Part shown: piece by piece, positions 32,654 to 41,155 of the stretch
Layout of the letters: each line of letters starts with the position of its first letter
How positions within the stretch are numbered: the stretch's first letter is position 1
Source: Streptosporangium pseudovulgare
GTDB taxonomy: Bacteria; Actinomycetota; Actinomycetes; Streptosporangiales; Streptosporangiaceae
Reading direction: 5' to 3'
DNA: 64,000 bases
Assembly: GCF_014648055.1 (NCBI RefSeq)
Contig: NZ_BMQJ01000005.1
Location: 124,001-188,000, forward strand
Translations under genes and position numbers: made by a program
Notes under the pieces: model-generated
Told to the model about the DNA's origin: nothing
Seen by the model: only the letters and a program-made list of their open reading frames with translations
The model's database searches: none

Positions 32654-33520
32654 TCAGACCGCGTCCGTCAGCGCCGCGAACTCCTCGTCGCTCAGCTCCA
32701 GGGTCGCCGCGGCGACGTTCTCCTCCAGGTGCGCCACCGAGGAGGTGCCCGGGATGGGCAGCATCGCCGGCGAGCGCCGCAGCAGCCAGGCCAGCGCGAG
32801 CTGCGACGGCGTGGCGTCGTGCCGCTTGGCCAGGGCGTCCAGCGGGCCGCCCTCCCTGGCCAGCTCGCCGGTCGCGAGCGGGAACCACGGGATGAAGGCC
32901 AGGCCGTTCGCCTCGCAGCGCGCGAGGACCGGGTCGGCGGCGCGCTCGGCGAGGTTGTAGAGGTTCTGCACCGAGACGATCGTCGCCGTCTCACCGGCCC
33001 GCTCCAGCTCCTCGACGCCGACCTCGCTGAGGCCGATGTGGCGGATCTTGCCCTCCCGCTGGAGCGCGGCCAGCTCACCGACCTGGTCGGCCAGGGGCAC
33101 CATGGGGTCGACGCGGTGCAGCTGGAGCAGGTCGATCCGCTCGACGCCGAGGTGGCGCAGGCTCAGCTCGACCTGCTGGCGCAGGTACTCGGGCCGGCCC
33201 ACCGGGCGCCAGTCGTCGGGGCCGGCGCGGGTCAGGCCGGCCTTGGTGGCGATCACCAGGTCGTCCGGGTAGGGGTGCAGGGCCTTCCTGATGAGCATCT
33301 CGGACACGAACGGGCCGTAGGAGTCGGCGGTGTCGATGAAGTTCACGCCCAGCTCGACCGCGCGACGGAGCACCCGTACGGCCTCCTCCGGGTCGCGCGG
33401 CTCACCCCAGACCCCCTTGCCGGTGAGCTGCATGGCGCCGTAGCCGAGGCGGTTGACGGTGAGGTCGCCCCCGATGGCGAACCGGCCGGAGGCGTCCGCG
33501 GGACGGGTCGTGGTGGTCAT
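32654..33520 (-). CDS. Aldo/keto reductase
   Basis: 288 residues, an NADPH-dependent reductase of the AKR fold. The catalytic set is visible: Asp63 and Tyr68 in FIDTADSYG, Lys94 in IATKAG, and His136 in LLQLHRVDP. The nucleotide-binding end is [18 protein letters not shown]. The ATG at 33520 was chosen for GGGGGAG eight bases upstream. It stands between the importer and the CaiB-HpcH pair on its own transcript. The physiological aldehyde or ketone cannot be told from sequence. Confidence 0.92.
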   Translation of the reverse strand: MTTTTRPADASGRFAIGGDLTVNRLGYGAMQLTGKGVWGEPRDPEEAVRVLRRAVELGVNFIDTADSYGPFVSEMLIRKALHPYPDDLVIATKAGLTRAGPDDWRPVGRPEYLRQQVELSLRHLGVERIDLLQLHRVDPMVPLADQVGELAALQREGKIRHIGLSEVGVEELERAGETATIVSVQNLYNLAERAADPVLARCEANGLAFIPWFPLATGELAREGGPLDALAKRHDATPSQLALAWLLRRSPAMLPIPGTSSVAHLEENVAAATLELSDEEFAALTDAV

Positions 33521-33599
33521 ATGCTGTCTCCCCCAGGAAGCGAAGTGTGCATTTTTCATCGCTTTCGCCCTATAAAGGGCTACCTGGGGGCGTTACCCG

Positions 33600-34412
33600 C
33601 TAAATCGGCTTTTCACCATGGATGAGCTGGTCGTCGAGGACACGTCTGGCCTGGCGGACGATGGCCTCGTCGACGAAACGGCCGTCGGGAAGGGCGACCG
33701 CGCCGGCCCCGGCCGCCGCCACGACCTCGCGGGCCGCCGCGACCTCCTCCTCGCCGGGGCGGTAGGCGGCGCGGATCACCGGGAGCTGGGCCGGGTGGAT
33801 GGCGGCCCGTCCCCGGAAGCCCATGGCCCGGCCGGCGCGGCACGACTCGGCCAGACCTTCGAGGTCGCGGAAGTCGGTGTAGACCGACTGCGCCGGCGCG
33901 GGCAGCCCGGCGGCCCGGGCGGCGACCACGAGTCGCGACCGCGCCCAGGACAGCCCCGCCTCGTCGCTGACGCCCAGGTCGGCCCGCAGGTCGGCCTCCC
34001 CCAGGCCGATGCCCGCCACCGCCGGGTCGGCCGAGGCGATCTCGTAGGCCCGTTCGAGGCCGAGAGCGGACTCGATGAGCGGGTGCAGCTCGGCGCCCGG
34101 CACGGCGGCGGCGACGTCGCGCATCTGACCGGCCGACTCGGCCTTGGGCACGCGGATGCCGGCCGTACCCGCGGCCAGGGCGCCGACGGCGCGCAGGTCC
34201 GCCTGGCCCCAGGCGGTGCGGGTGTCGTTGATCCGGACCTGCACGCGCGGCCGCGGGGTGGCGAGCAGCGCCACGACCTCGGCCCTGGCCAGGTCCTTGT
34301 TGCCCGGGGCGACGGCGTCCTCCAGGTCGACGATCACCACGTCGGCCGGGCCGGAGAGCGCCTTGGCCACGAGGTCCGGCCGGTCGGCGGGCGCGTACAA
34401 CCAGGTCAGCAT
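33600..34412 (-). CDS. HpcH/HpaI (CitE-like) CoA-ester lyase
   Basis: 270 residues of the citrate-lyase beta/HpcH family, a Mg-dependent TIM barrel cleaving beta-hydroxyacyl-CoA or related esters. Key pieces are DVVIVDLEDAVAP (metal and substrate region), VQVRINDT, GIRVPKAES, LHPLIESALGL, and the terminal GFRGRAAIHPAQLPVI. The ATG at 34412 shares one base with the CaiB-type stop (TGATG), so the two are coupled. Such pairs act on citramalyl-, malyl- or methylmalyl-CoA. The precise substrate here is unknown. Confidence 0.9.
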   Translation of the reverse strand: MLTWLYAPADRPDLVAKALSGPADVVIVDLEDAVAPGNKDLARAEVVALLATPRPRVQVRINDTRTAWGQADLRAVGALAAGTAGIRVPKAESAGQMRDVAAAVPGAELHPLIESALGLERAYEIASADPAVAGIGLGEADLRADLGVSDEAGLSWARSRLVVAARAAGLPAPAQSVYTDFRDLEGLAESCRAGRAMGFRGRAAIHPAQLPVIRAAYRPGEEEVAAAREVVAAAGAGAVALPDGRFVDEAIVRQARRVLDDQLIHGEKPI

Positions 34413-35584
34413 CACACCACTCCCCTGTCGCGCAGCGCCTCGATCTCGGCGGGCGAGAGCCCCGCCTCCGTCAGGACGCCGATCGTGTCCGCGCCGTGGG
34501 CGCGGCCGGTCCAGCGGATCTCGCCGGGGGTGTCCGACAGCCGGAACATGACGTTCTGCATCCGCAGCGGTCCCAGCTCGGGGTCCTCCACGGTGGTGAC
34601 GGCGTCCAGGGCGGCGAGCTGCGGATCGGCCAGCACGTCGCGCACGTCGTAGACGGGCGCCACCGCGGCCTGCGCCTCCTCGAAGGCGGCGAGCACCTCC
34701 TCGCGGGTGCGCGCGCCGACCCACGCGGCGACGGCCTCGTCCAGTTCGGCGGCGTGCTCGGCCCGTCCCGCCCCGGTGGCGAACCACGGCTCGGCGATGT
34801 ACTCCGGCCGCCCGACGAGGCGCATGACCCGCTCGGCGATGTTCTGCGCCGAGGTGGACACCGCGACCCAGGAGCCGTCCGCGCACCGGTAGGTGTTGCG
34901 CGGCGCGTTGTTGACCGACCGGTTGCCGGTGCGGGGTGGCACGATCCCGAGCCGGTCGTAGATCGTCGGCTGCGCGCCGAGCACGGTGAGGATCGGTTCG
35001 ATGATCGACATGTCGACGACCTGCCCGGTGCCCCCGGACCCGCGCGCGTGGAGCGCCGTCATCACGGCGTAGGCGGTCGCGAGCGCGCAGATGCCGTCGG
35101 CCAAGCCGAACGGCGGCAGCGTCGGCGGCCCGTCCGGCTCGCCGGTCATCGCGGCGAACCCGCTCATCGCCTCGGCCAGCGTGCCGAAGCCGGGCCGCCT
35201 CGCGTACGGGCCGAACTGGCCGAACCCGGTGACGCGGGCGAGCACCAGGCGCGGGTTGGCCTCGCGGAGCCGGTCGTAGGAGAGGTTCCACCGCTCCAGC
35301 GTTCCCGGGCGGAAGTTCTCGATGATCACATCGGCGTCGCGCGCCAGCGTGAGGAGCAGGTCCTGTCCCTCGGGCGCCGACAGGTCGATGGTGACCGTCC
35401 GCTTGTTGCGGCCCAGCATCTTCCACCACAGGCCGCCGGGTCCGTGCCCCCGCGAGGAATCCGGTTTGGCGGGATGCTCCACCTTGATGACCTCGGCGCC
35501 GAAGTCGCCGAGCATCATGGCCGCCATCGGCCCCGCGAACAGCGTCGCGAGGTCGAGGACGCGGATCCCTTCCAGGGCTTTCAC
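34412..35584 (-). CDS. CaiB/BaiF-type (class III) CoA-transferase
   Basis: 390 residues. N-terminal GIRVLDLATLFAGPMAAMMLGDFGAEVIKVE, KRTVTIDL and ADVIIENFRPGTLERW are class III CoA-transferase signatures. The catalytic Asp is expected in VDMSIIEP. The GTG at 35584 was chosen because GGAGG lies seven bases upstream; a longer GTG start at 35614 lacks one. It is translationally coupled to the HpcH lyase, suggesting activation of a dicarboxylate (for example citramalate) to its CoA ester and then cleavage. This pair is separated by 199 bp from the riboside operon and may be independent of it. Confidence 0.92.
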   Translation of the reverse strand: MKALEGIRVLDLATLFAGPMAAMMLGDFGAEVIKVEHPAKPDSSRGHGPGGLWWKMLGRNKRTVTIDLSAPEGQDLLLTLARDADVIIENFRPGTLERWNLSYDRLREANPRLVLARVTGFGQFGPYARRPGFGTLAEAMSGFAAMTGEPDGPPTLPPFGLADGICALATAYAVMTALHARGSGGTGQVVDMSIIEPILTVLGAQPTIYDRLGIVPPRTGNRSVNNAPRNTYRCADGSWVAVSTSAQNIAERVMRLVGRPEYIAEPWFATGAGRAEHAAELDEAVAAWVGARTREEVLAAFEEAQAAVAPVYDVRDVLADPQLAALDAVTTVEDPELGPLRMQNVMFRLSDTPGEIRWTGRAHGADTIGVLTEAGLSPAEIEALRDRGVV

Positions 35585-35700
35585 TGTCGTTCCTCCAGGT
35601 TCACGCAGGTTCACGCAGGATCACGGCGCGTCCCCCGGCCGGGGCGGCCGGAACCGGTGTCCGGTGGCCGTCCGGGCCCGGGAGCGCGACGGGTTGGGCT

Positions 35701-35739
35701 TTCAGCGGCGGGGTCGGGCGTTCAGCGGCGGGTCCGGCG
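35701..35739. repeat. 20-bp tandem repeat in the CaiB-ribokinase gap
   Basis: TTCAGCGGCGGGGTCGGGCG (35701-35720) is followed by a near copy missing one base (35721-35739). A second small repeat, GGTTCACGCA, occurs twice in tandem at 35599-35618. The gap (35585-35783) has no gene. Confidence 0.6.
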
Positions 35740-35783
35740 TCCGGGCGGGGCTTCCGGGCGCCGCGGGCGGGCTCCGGCGGGGG

Positions 35784-36659
35784 TCATCGGAGCGCCGCGT
35801 CGATCTCGGCGCGGCCGGGCATGGAGGTGCTGGCCCCCTCCCGCTGGACCGACAGGGCCGCCGCCGCGGCGGCGAAACGCAGCGCCTCCTCCTGCGGTCT
35901 GCCCTCGGCGCGCGCCACGGCCAGCGCGCCGACGAAGGTGTCCCCCGCGGCGGTGGTGTCGACCGCCCGCACCGGTACGGCGGGCACGCGCAGCCGCCCG
36001 CCCGCGCGGGAGCCGTACAGCGCCCCTTCCGCGCCGAGGGTGATCACCGCTTCGGGGACGAGTTCCAGCAGCGCCTCCAGCGCCTCCCGCGGATCGGCGA
36101 GGCCGGTGAGCGCCTCGGCCTCGTGCTCGTTCGGCACGATCAGGTCCACGGCGTCGAGCAGTTCCCGGGGCAGTTCCCGGGCGGGGGCCGGGGTGAGGAC
36201 GACGGGGACCCGCGCCTGGCGGGCGGCGGACACCACGGCCTCCATGGGCAGTTCGAGCTGGAGCAGCAGCGCGTCGGAGCGGGCGATGACCGCGAGGTCC
36301 TCCGCCGAGGGGGCGGTGACGGCGCCGTTCGCACCGGGGACCACGATGATCGAGTTGCCGCCGTCGTCGTCGACGACGATGTGGGCGACGCCGGAGGAAC
36401 CCGGCACGACCCGGAGGCGGCCGACGTCGACGCCCGCCGATCTGAGCGTCTCGCGTACGACGGGCCCGAAGGCGTCGTCCCCGACCGCGCCCATGAACGC
36501 GACGTCGGCGCCGGCCCGGGCCGCGGCGACGGCCTGGTTCGCCCCCTTGCCGCCGGGGACGGCGGCGAACGCCCGGCCGGTGACCGTCTCGCCGCGTTTC
36601 GGCACGATCGGGGTGTAGGCCACCAGGTCCATGTTGGCGCTGCCGAAGACCGAGATCAT
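35784..36659 (-). CDS. rbsK: Ribokinase (PfkB family)
   Basis: 291 residues. The first PfkB signature PGGKGANQAVAAARAGA and the second, DTTAAGDTFVGALA with catalytic Asp240, are intact. The opening MISVFGSANMDLVAYTP with PKRGETVTG is typical of true ribokinases rather than fructokinases. The enzyme would phosphorylate D-ribose at O5 with ATP. The ATG at 36659 overlaps the last ADP-ribosylglycohydrolase gene by ATGA, so ribose released by those enzymes is the natural substrate. It is the last gene of the LacI-controlled operon. Confidence 0.93.
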   Translation of the reverse strand: MISVFGSANMDLVAYTPIVPKRGETVTGRAFAAVPGGKGANQAVAAARAGADVAFMGAVGDDAFGPVVRETLRSAGVDVGRLRVVPGSSGVAHIVVDDDGGNSIIVVPGANGAVTAPSAEDLAVIARSDALLLQLELPMEAVVSAARQARVPVVLTPAPARELPRELLDAVDLIVPNEHEAEALTGLADPREALEALLELVPEAVITLGAEGALYGSRAGGRLRVPAVPVRAVDTTAAGDTFVGALAVARAEGRPQEEALRFAAAAAALSVQREGASTSMPGRAEIDAALR

Positions 36660-38020
36660 GCCCTCTCCTCCGCGACGGCCAGGGTGCGGGCGGCGAGCCG
36701 GTCGAAGCCGATGCCGTCGAAGCCCCTCAGGCTGCTGGCCAGCCGGTTCCCCGGCTTCCACTGATCGGGGACGCCGGAGGCGCCGAGCAGCCCGCCCACG
36801 ATCGAGCCGACCGTCGCCCCGGCCGAGTCGGTGTCCCAGCCGCCGGCGACGGCCCTCGCGATCGACGCCGTGAAGTCGCCGCGCCCGTGGACCAGCGCCG
36901 CCGCGATCAGCGCCGCGTTGTTGATCGTGTGGACCCAGTGCAGGTCGCCGTGGCGTTCGTACAGCCGGTCGACCACCCGCTCGAACTCCGGCTCCGACGA
37001 GGCGTCCTCGACGGCGTCCCGTACCGCCCGGGCCAGTCGCGACCCGGCCGGCACGACGGAGAGCCCGGCGGCGACCACGTCCTCGACCGAGGAGGCCACG
37101 AGGGAATGGGCGCACATGGCGGCGACCATCATCGCGCCGTAGACGCCGTTGCCGGTGTGGCTGAGGCGGGCGTCCCGCCAGGCGAGCGCGGCGGCGGCCG
37201 CCGGATCACCCGGATTGACCCAGCCGTAGACGTCCGCCCTGATCAGGGCGCCGATCCACTCCCGGAACGGGTTTCGGTGCGTCGCGGTGCGGGGTGGCTC
37301 GATCCCGTCGAGCAGGTTGCGGTACGCCGCCCGCTCGGCGGTGAAGACCCGGCCCGCGGGCAGCTCGTCCAGCCACATGGCGGCCACGTCGGCGGTGGTG
37401 AAGTCGCGGCCGAAGCGTTCCAGCAGGGCGAGCCCGAGAAGCGGGAAGTTCAGGTCGTCGTCCTCGGGCACGCCGTCGATGTTCTCGGCGAGCGAGTTGA
37501 CGGCGCTGCGCCTGTTCCACGGCCAGCGGGCCGCCACCTCGTCCGGCAGGCCCACCGCGGTGAACCAGCCGCGGATCGGCCAGTTGCCCGTGGCCTCGGC
37601 GATCTCCCTGATGCCCTCGCGGGGGATCTTCTCCACCGGTTTGCCGAGCACGCACCCGGCGGCGCGTCCCAGCCAGGCGCCGAGCACCCGGTCGGGGAGC
37701 CGGGCCGGGTCGGCGGCCACGCGGGGGAAGCCCCCGGGGGCGCCCAGGGTGATCTCGGCGAGTCCGGTGGGTTCGGGGAGCGGGGACGGGATCGCCGCCA
37801 GCTCGTCCAGCAGCTCACCGGCCAGGCCGCGCAGCTCCGGGCCGGCCGGCCGCGGGGAGGCGCCCGCCCTGGGCGGCGCGTCGTGCCCTCCGGCGGCGTG
37901 CCAGCGGGCGGCGATCGCGGCGGCCTCCGGGAGGCGGCCGTCCTCGGCCGCCTGACGCAGCTCGTGGCCGACCAGGTCCTCCGGCTGCACCCAGGTGAGC
38001 CGGATCAGGCGGTCGGTCAC
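36656..38020 (-). CDS. ADP-ribosylglycohydrolase-family protein, long form
   Basis: 454 residues from a GTG that overlaps the previous stop (GTGA). About 120 residues of unknown N-terminal extension precede the DraG fold (RVLGAWLGRAAGCVLGKPVE). The first metal site is PEDDDLN (Asp187-189) and the second GWDTDS (Asp396 and Asp398), so both Mg positions are kept, although the first motif is E-D-D-D rather than T-D-D-T. DraG enzymes cleave N- or O-linked ribosides. The long form probably has a different aglycone from its three neighbours. Confidence 0.9.
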   Translation of the reverse strand: MTDRLIRLTWVQPEDLVGHELRQAAEDGRLPEAAAIAARWHAAGGHDAPPRAGASPRPAGPELRGLAGELLDELAAIPSPLPEPTGLAEITLGAPGGFPRVAADPARLPDRVLGAWLGRAAGCVLGKPVEKIPREGIREIAEATGNWPIRGWFTAVGLPDEVAARWPWNRRSAVNSLAENIDGVPEDDDLNFPLLGLALLERFGRDFTTADVAAMWLDELPAGRVFTAERAAYRNLLDGIEPPRTATHRNPFREWIGALIRADVYGWVNPGDPAAAAALAWRDARLSHTGNGVYGAMMVAAMCAHSLVASSVEDVVAAGLSVVPAGSRLARAVRDAVEDASSEPEFERVVDRLYERHGDLHWVHTINNAALIAAALVHGRGDFTASIARAVAGGWDTDSAGATVGSIVGGLLGASGVPDQWKPGNRLASSLRGFDGIGFDRLAARTLAVAEERA

Positions 38021-39189
38021 GCCGTCCCTCCCGCCGGGACGTCCCGGGTCAGGGAGGCGAAGGCGGCCTCGTGCGCCCGCCGTGCGGCGAGGTCGTCCGC
38101 GTGGACCCGCCGGGCCACCTCGGCGATGGACACGCCGGGGGCCACCAGGTCGATCCTGCTGGCCTCCGCCACCGGATCGAGCCACTCGGACGGAACCACG
38201 CCGGCTCCGCCGAGCGCCCCGGCGATCGCGCCGCCCATGCTGGCGATCGAGTCGGCGTCGCGGCCGTAGTTGACCCCGCCGAGCACGGTCTCGCGGTAGT
38301 CGCCCTTCGCGATGAGCAGGAAGGCGAGCGCCAGCGGGAGCTCCTCGATGCTGTGCAGGCGGCTCGGCCGGCGGGCGCCGAGTCCCTGGTCGCGGTAGGT
38401 GTCGGCGACGGTGTCGTAGGGGGCGACGGCCTCGCGCAGGGCGTCGAAGGAGCCCTCCCAGTGGTCGAGGTCGCGGGCGCGGTCGCAGACGGCCTCGATG
38501 GCGGTCCGCGTGCCGTCCTTGGCGAGCCGCAGGCAGGTCGCGACCACCGAGTCGGGGGTCGCGCCCGGGCGCATGGCCTCGGCGACGGCGGCGGCCAGCA
38601 CTCCGGCGGCCTCCCGGCCGTAGCTGGACTGGTGGGCGCCGGCCAGGTCGATCGCCTCGGCGTACGCCCCGTCCGGGTCGGCCGCGTTGACGACGCCGAC
38701 GGGTGCCATGTACATCGCGGCACCGCAGTTGACGATGTTGCCGACGCCGGCCTCACGCGGATCCACATGGCCGTAGTGCAGGCGCAGGACCAGCCACTTC
38801 TCGGCGAGGAAGACCCGCTGCAGGGGCAGCGCCTCGGCCTCCAGCTCGGGGATCCAGCGCTTCTCGCCCATCATCTCGGGCACCAGGTGCTCGGCCGCCG
38901 CGTACGCGTCGAGATGACCGCCCACCTTCTCGTAGACGCGGATGAGGGCGTGGGTCATGAGGGTGTCGTCGGTGACGTGGCCGTCGCCCTTGTGGTAGGG
39001 CGCGATGGGCCGGGCGTTGCGCCAGTCCTCGAAGTACGGCGGGACGATGCCCGTCACGTTGCCGCCGTAGCGCCGGCGTATCTGCTCGGGCGTCCAGCCC
39101 TCGGTCGCGCCGCCGATCGCGTCGCCGACCGCGGCGCCCGTCACGCATCCGACGGCCTTGTCGGTCAGCAGGTCCTCCAGCGGCGTCAT
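38017..39189 (-). CDS. ADP-ribosylglycohydrolase-family protein
   Basis: 390 residues; the ATG overlaps the upstream stop (ATGA). The DraG fold starts at DKAVGCVTGAAVGDAIGGATEG. The two metal-binding motifs are complete: HVTDDTLMT (Thr73, Asp74, Asp75) and NYGRDADS (Asp311, Asp313). It is therefore expected to be an active Mg-dependent riboside hydrolase. A roughly 100-residue insertion relative to the 320-residue form (around EKRWIPELEAEALPLQRVFL) may shape substrate specificity. Confidence 0.92.
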   Translation of the reverse strand: MTPLEDLLTDKAVGCVTGAAVGDAIGGATEGWTPEQIRRRYGGNVTGIVPPYFEDWRNARPIAPYHKGDGHVTDDTLMTHALIRVYEKVGGHLDAYAAAEHLVPEMMGEKRWIPELEAEALPLQRVFLAEKWLVLRLHYGHVDPREAGVGNIVNCGAAMYMAPVGVVNAADPDGAYAEAIDLAGAHQSSYGREAAGVLAAAVAEAMRPGATPDSVVATCLRLAKDGTRTAIEAVCDRARDLDHWEGSFDALREAVAPYDTVADTYRDQGLGARRPSRLHSIEELPLALAFLLIAKGDYRETVLGGVNYGRDADSIASMGGAIAGALGGAGVVPSEWLDPVAEASRIDLVAPGVSIAEVARRVHADDLAARRAHEAAFASLTRDVPAGGTA

Positions 39190-40157
39190 GCCAGTCCTCC
39201 AGCGATGTCGATGAGATCCGTTCCGGCCAGATCGGGGATGCCGCAGCCGACCAGTGTGCGTGCCGCGGCGCACCAGCCCTCCGGGAGGGCCTGGTAGCCG
39301 GTGTGCGCCCCGGTGAGAGCTCCGGCCAGCGCCGGAGCGGAGTCGGCGAGCGACGGCAGGCACGCGGCGGCGGGCACGGCCGCGCTCAGCGCGCCCGCGG
39401 ACACCTCCGCGAGCGCCAGGGCGGCGGCGACCGTCTGGGCGGCCGCGACGCCGTAGCTGTAGACGTGGTCCAGCAGGGCCGCGTCGAGGGCCGGGACCGC
39501 CGCGAAGGGGTCGCCCGCCTCGCGTGCCACCGCGAGCGCCGTCCGGGTCATGTGGCCGATCGCGGTGTCCTCGGGCAGCTCGGCCAGGGCCGCCTCCACG
39601 GCCGAGGGCATCGGCCCTCCCGCGACGAGCTCCGCGATCGCCGCCGCCATCGCCGCGGCGGCGTGGACGCCGTCCCCGGCGTTGGTGACCGAGGCGTCGG
39701 CCCGCGGGTCGGCGCCGGCCGCCCCGAAGGCGACGGCCCGGATCGCCGCCGCGTCGTCGAAGAAGTGCGGGTTGTCGTGCCCGCTGGCGGGCGGCCGCTT
39801 GCCGGCGGCCAGGTTGTCGAGCGCCGAGCGCACCGAGATCCGTACCCGCAGGTCGGAGCGTTCCGCGAGCCTGCCGAACGCCTCCGCCCGGTCCTCGTGG
39901 ATCGTCAGCGCGGTCCAGGCCAGCCACTCGGCGTCGTCGGACGGCCCGATCGCCAGCGGCTCGACCGGCTGGTTCAGTGAGAACGGCACGGGCAGCGTGG
40001 TGACCCGGTGCTCCTCGGCGAAGGCGTCCAGCTCCCGCTCCAGCCGCCTGCTCCAGGGCGCCAGCAGGGTGGAGCGGTGCCGCGCCGCCGGCCAGCCGGC
40101 CGCGTCGCCGATCGCGAGGCCGACGAAGGCGCCGCGGATCCTGTCCCCCGATGACAT
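39186..40157 (-). CDS. ADP-ribosylglycohydrolase-family paralogue with degenerate second metal site
   Basis: 323 residues. The N-terminal DraG pieces GAFVGLAIGDAAGWPAARH and the first metal motif GPSDDAEW (Ser73, Asp74, Asp75) are present. At the position of the second motif, where its paralogues have G-x-D-x-D-(T/S), it has PSLADS: the first Asp is Leu270 and only Asp272 remains. A one-metal or non-catalytic (binding or regulatory) role is possible. GAGGAGAG precedes the ATG at 40157. It follows the first paralogue by 38 bp. Confidence 0.88.
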   Translation of the reverse strand: MSSGDRIRGAFVGLAIGDAAGWPAARHRSTLLAPWSRRLERELDAFAEEHRVTTLPVPFSLNQPVEPLAIGPSDDAEWLAWTALTIHEDRAEAFGRLAERSDLRVRISVRSALDNLAAGKRPPASGHDNPHFFDDAAAIRAVAFGAAGADPRADASVTNAGDGVHAAAAMAAAIAELVAGGPMPSAVEAALAELPEDTAIGHMTRTALAVAREAGDPFAAVPALDAALLDHVYSYGVAAAQTVAAALALAEVSAGALSAAVPAAACLPSLADSAPALAGALTGAHTGYQALPEGWCAAARTLVGCGIPDLAGTDLIDIAGGLA

Positions 40158-40195
40158 GTCTCTCCTCTACTTCTCGTACCGGCCCGCGGACACGC

Positions 40196-41155
40196 TCACG
40201 CCGCCTTCCCCGACGCCGCCACCAGGTCGGTGGCCGCGTCGAGCACGTGCCGCCCGGCGACGACCGGGAGGCACCTTCCCGTGGCCGGGCCGATCTCCGC
40301 GGCCCAGCGTTCCGGAACGGCGGCCTCGCCGCGCCCCGCCCCCGCGAGGGCGCCCGCGATGGCCGCGGTCGTGTCGGCGTCCCTGCCGAGGTTGGCGGCG
40401 GAGACGACGGACTCCTCCACCTCGCCGGCTCCCATGAGGTAGCCGGCGAAGGCGAGGGCGACCGCCTCGGGCGCGAGGTCCGTCCAGGGGTAGTGGCGCA
40501 CCACCACGGCCGCGTACAGCCTCTCCACCGAGCCGGTGGCGACGGCCTCGACGGCGGCCCGCAGGTTGCGGGAGGTCCAGGAGTCCTCGGGGACGGCGGC
40601 GATCCCGGCCCGGACGACCTCGCCGGGGGCGGCGCCGGTCATCGCGACGGCCACCGCCGCCGCGACCGCCTGGCCTCCGTACACGCCCTCGCCGCTGTTG
40701 CTCACCACGCCGTCCACCGCCACCAGCCGGGCCGCCTCCGCGGGACGGCCGGCGGCGAAGATCCCGTACGGCGCGGCGCGCATGGCCAGCCCGTCCGACC
40801 ATCCGTGCGGGTGCCACAGGCCGGACAGCGGCGGGGCGAGGCCCCGGCGGAGCGCCTGGATCGCGCCGAGCTCGGAGAAGCCAGCGCCCCGCATCGGGCC
40901 GTCGATGCCCGGGATGATCTGCTCGCGGTACTCCCTGGCCACGTCGGCGGGGGTCATCGCCGCGCCGTACCGGCAGAGCAGGGAGGCCGCGAAGAGGGTG
41001 TACTCGGTGTCGTCGGTGCCGCCTTTGCCGGGTTCGATCTCGGTGAGACGGCCCCAGCGGCGGGCGATCTCCTCCGGGGCGAGGTTCTCGGCGGGGCGCC
41101 CGAGGGCGTCGCCGGCCGCGAGGCCGAGCAGGCACCCCCGGGCGCGGGTCAGCAT
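40196..41155 (-). CDS. ADP-ribosylglycohydrolase-family protein
   Basis: 319 residues. RARGCLLGLAAGDALGRPAE opens the DraG fold. The metal motifs GGTDDTEYT (Thr47, Asp48, Asp49) and LGRDADTTAA (Asp259, Asp261) are both complete, as in catalytically active dinitrogenase reductase-activating or arginine-ADP-ribose hydrolases. The ATG shares one base with the binding-protein stop (TGATG); a GTG one codon earlier is an alternative start. Direct coupling to the importer's binding protein suggests that it acts on the imported compound. Confidence 0.92.
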   Translation of the reverse strand: MLTRARGCLLGLAAGDALGRPAENLAPEEIARRWGRLTEIEPGKGGTDDTEYTLFAASLLCRYGAAMTPADVAREYREQIIPGIDGPMRGAGFSELGAIQALRRGLAPPLSGLWHPHGWSDGLAMRAAPYGIFAAGRPAEAARLVAVDGVVSNSGEGVYGGQAVAAAVAVAMTGAAPGEVVRAGIAAVPEDSWTSRNLRAAVEAVATGSVERLYAAVVVRHYPWTDLAPEAVALAFAGYLMGAGEVEESVVSAANLGRDADTTAAIAGALAGAGRGEAAVPERWAAEIGPATGRCLPVVAGRHVLDAATDLVAASGKAA

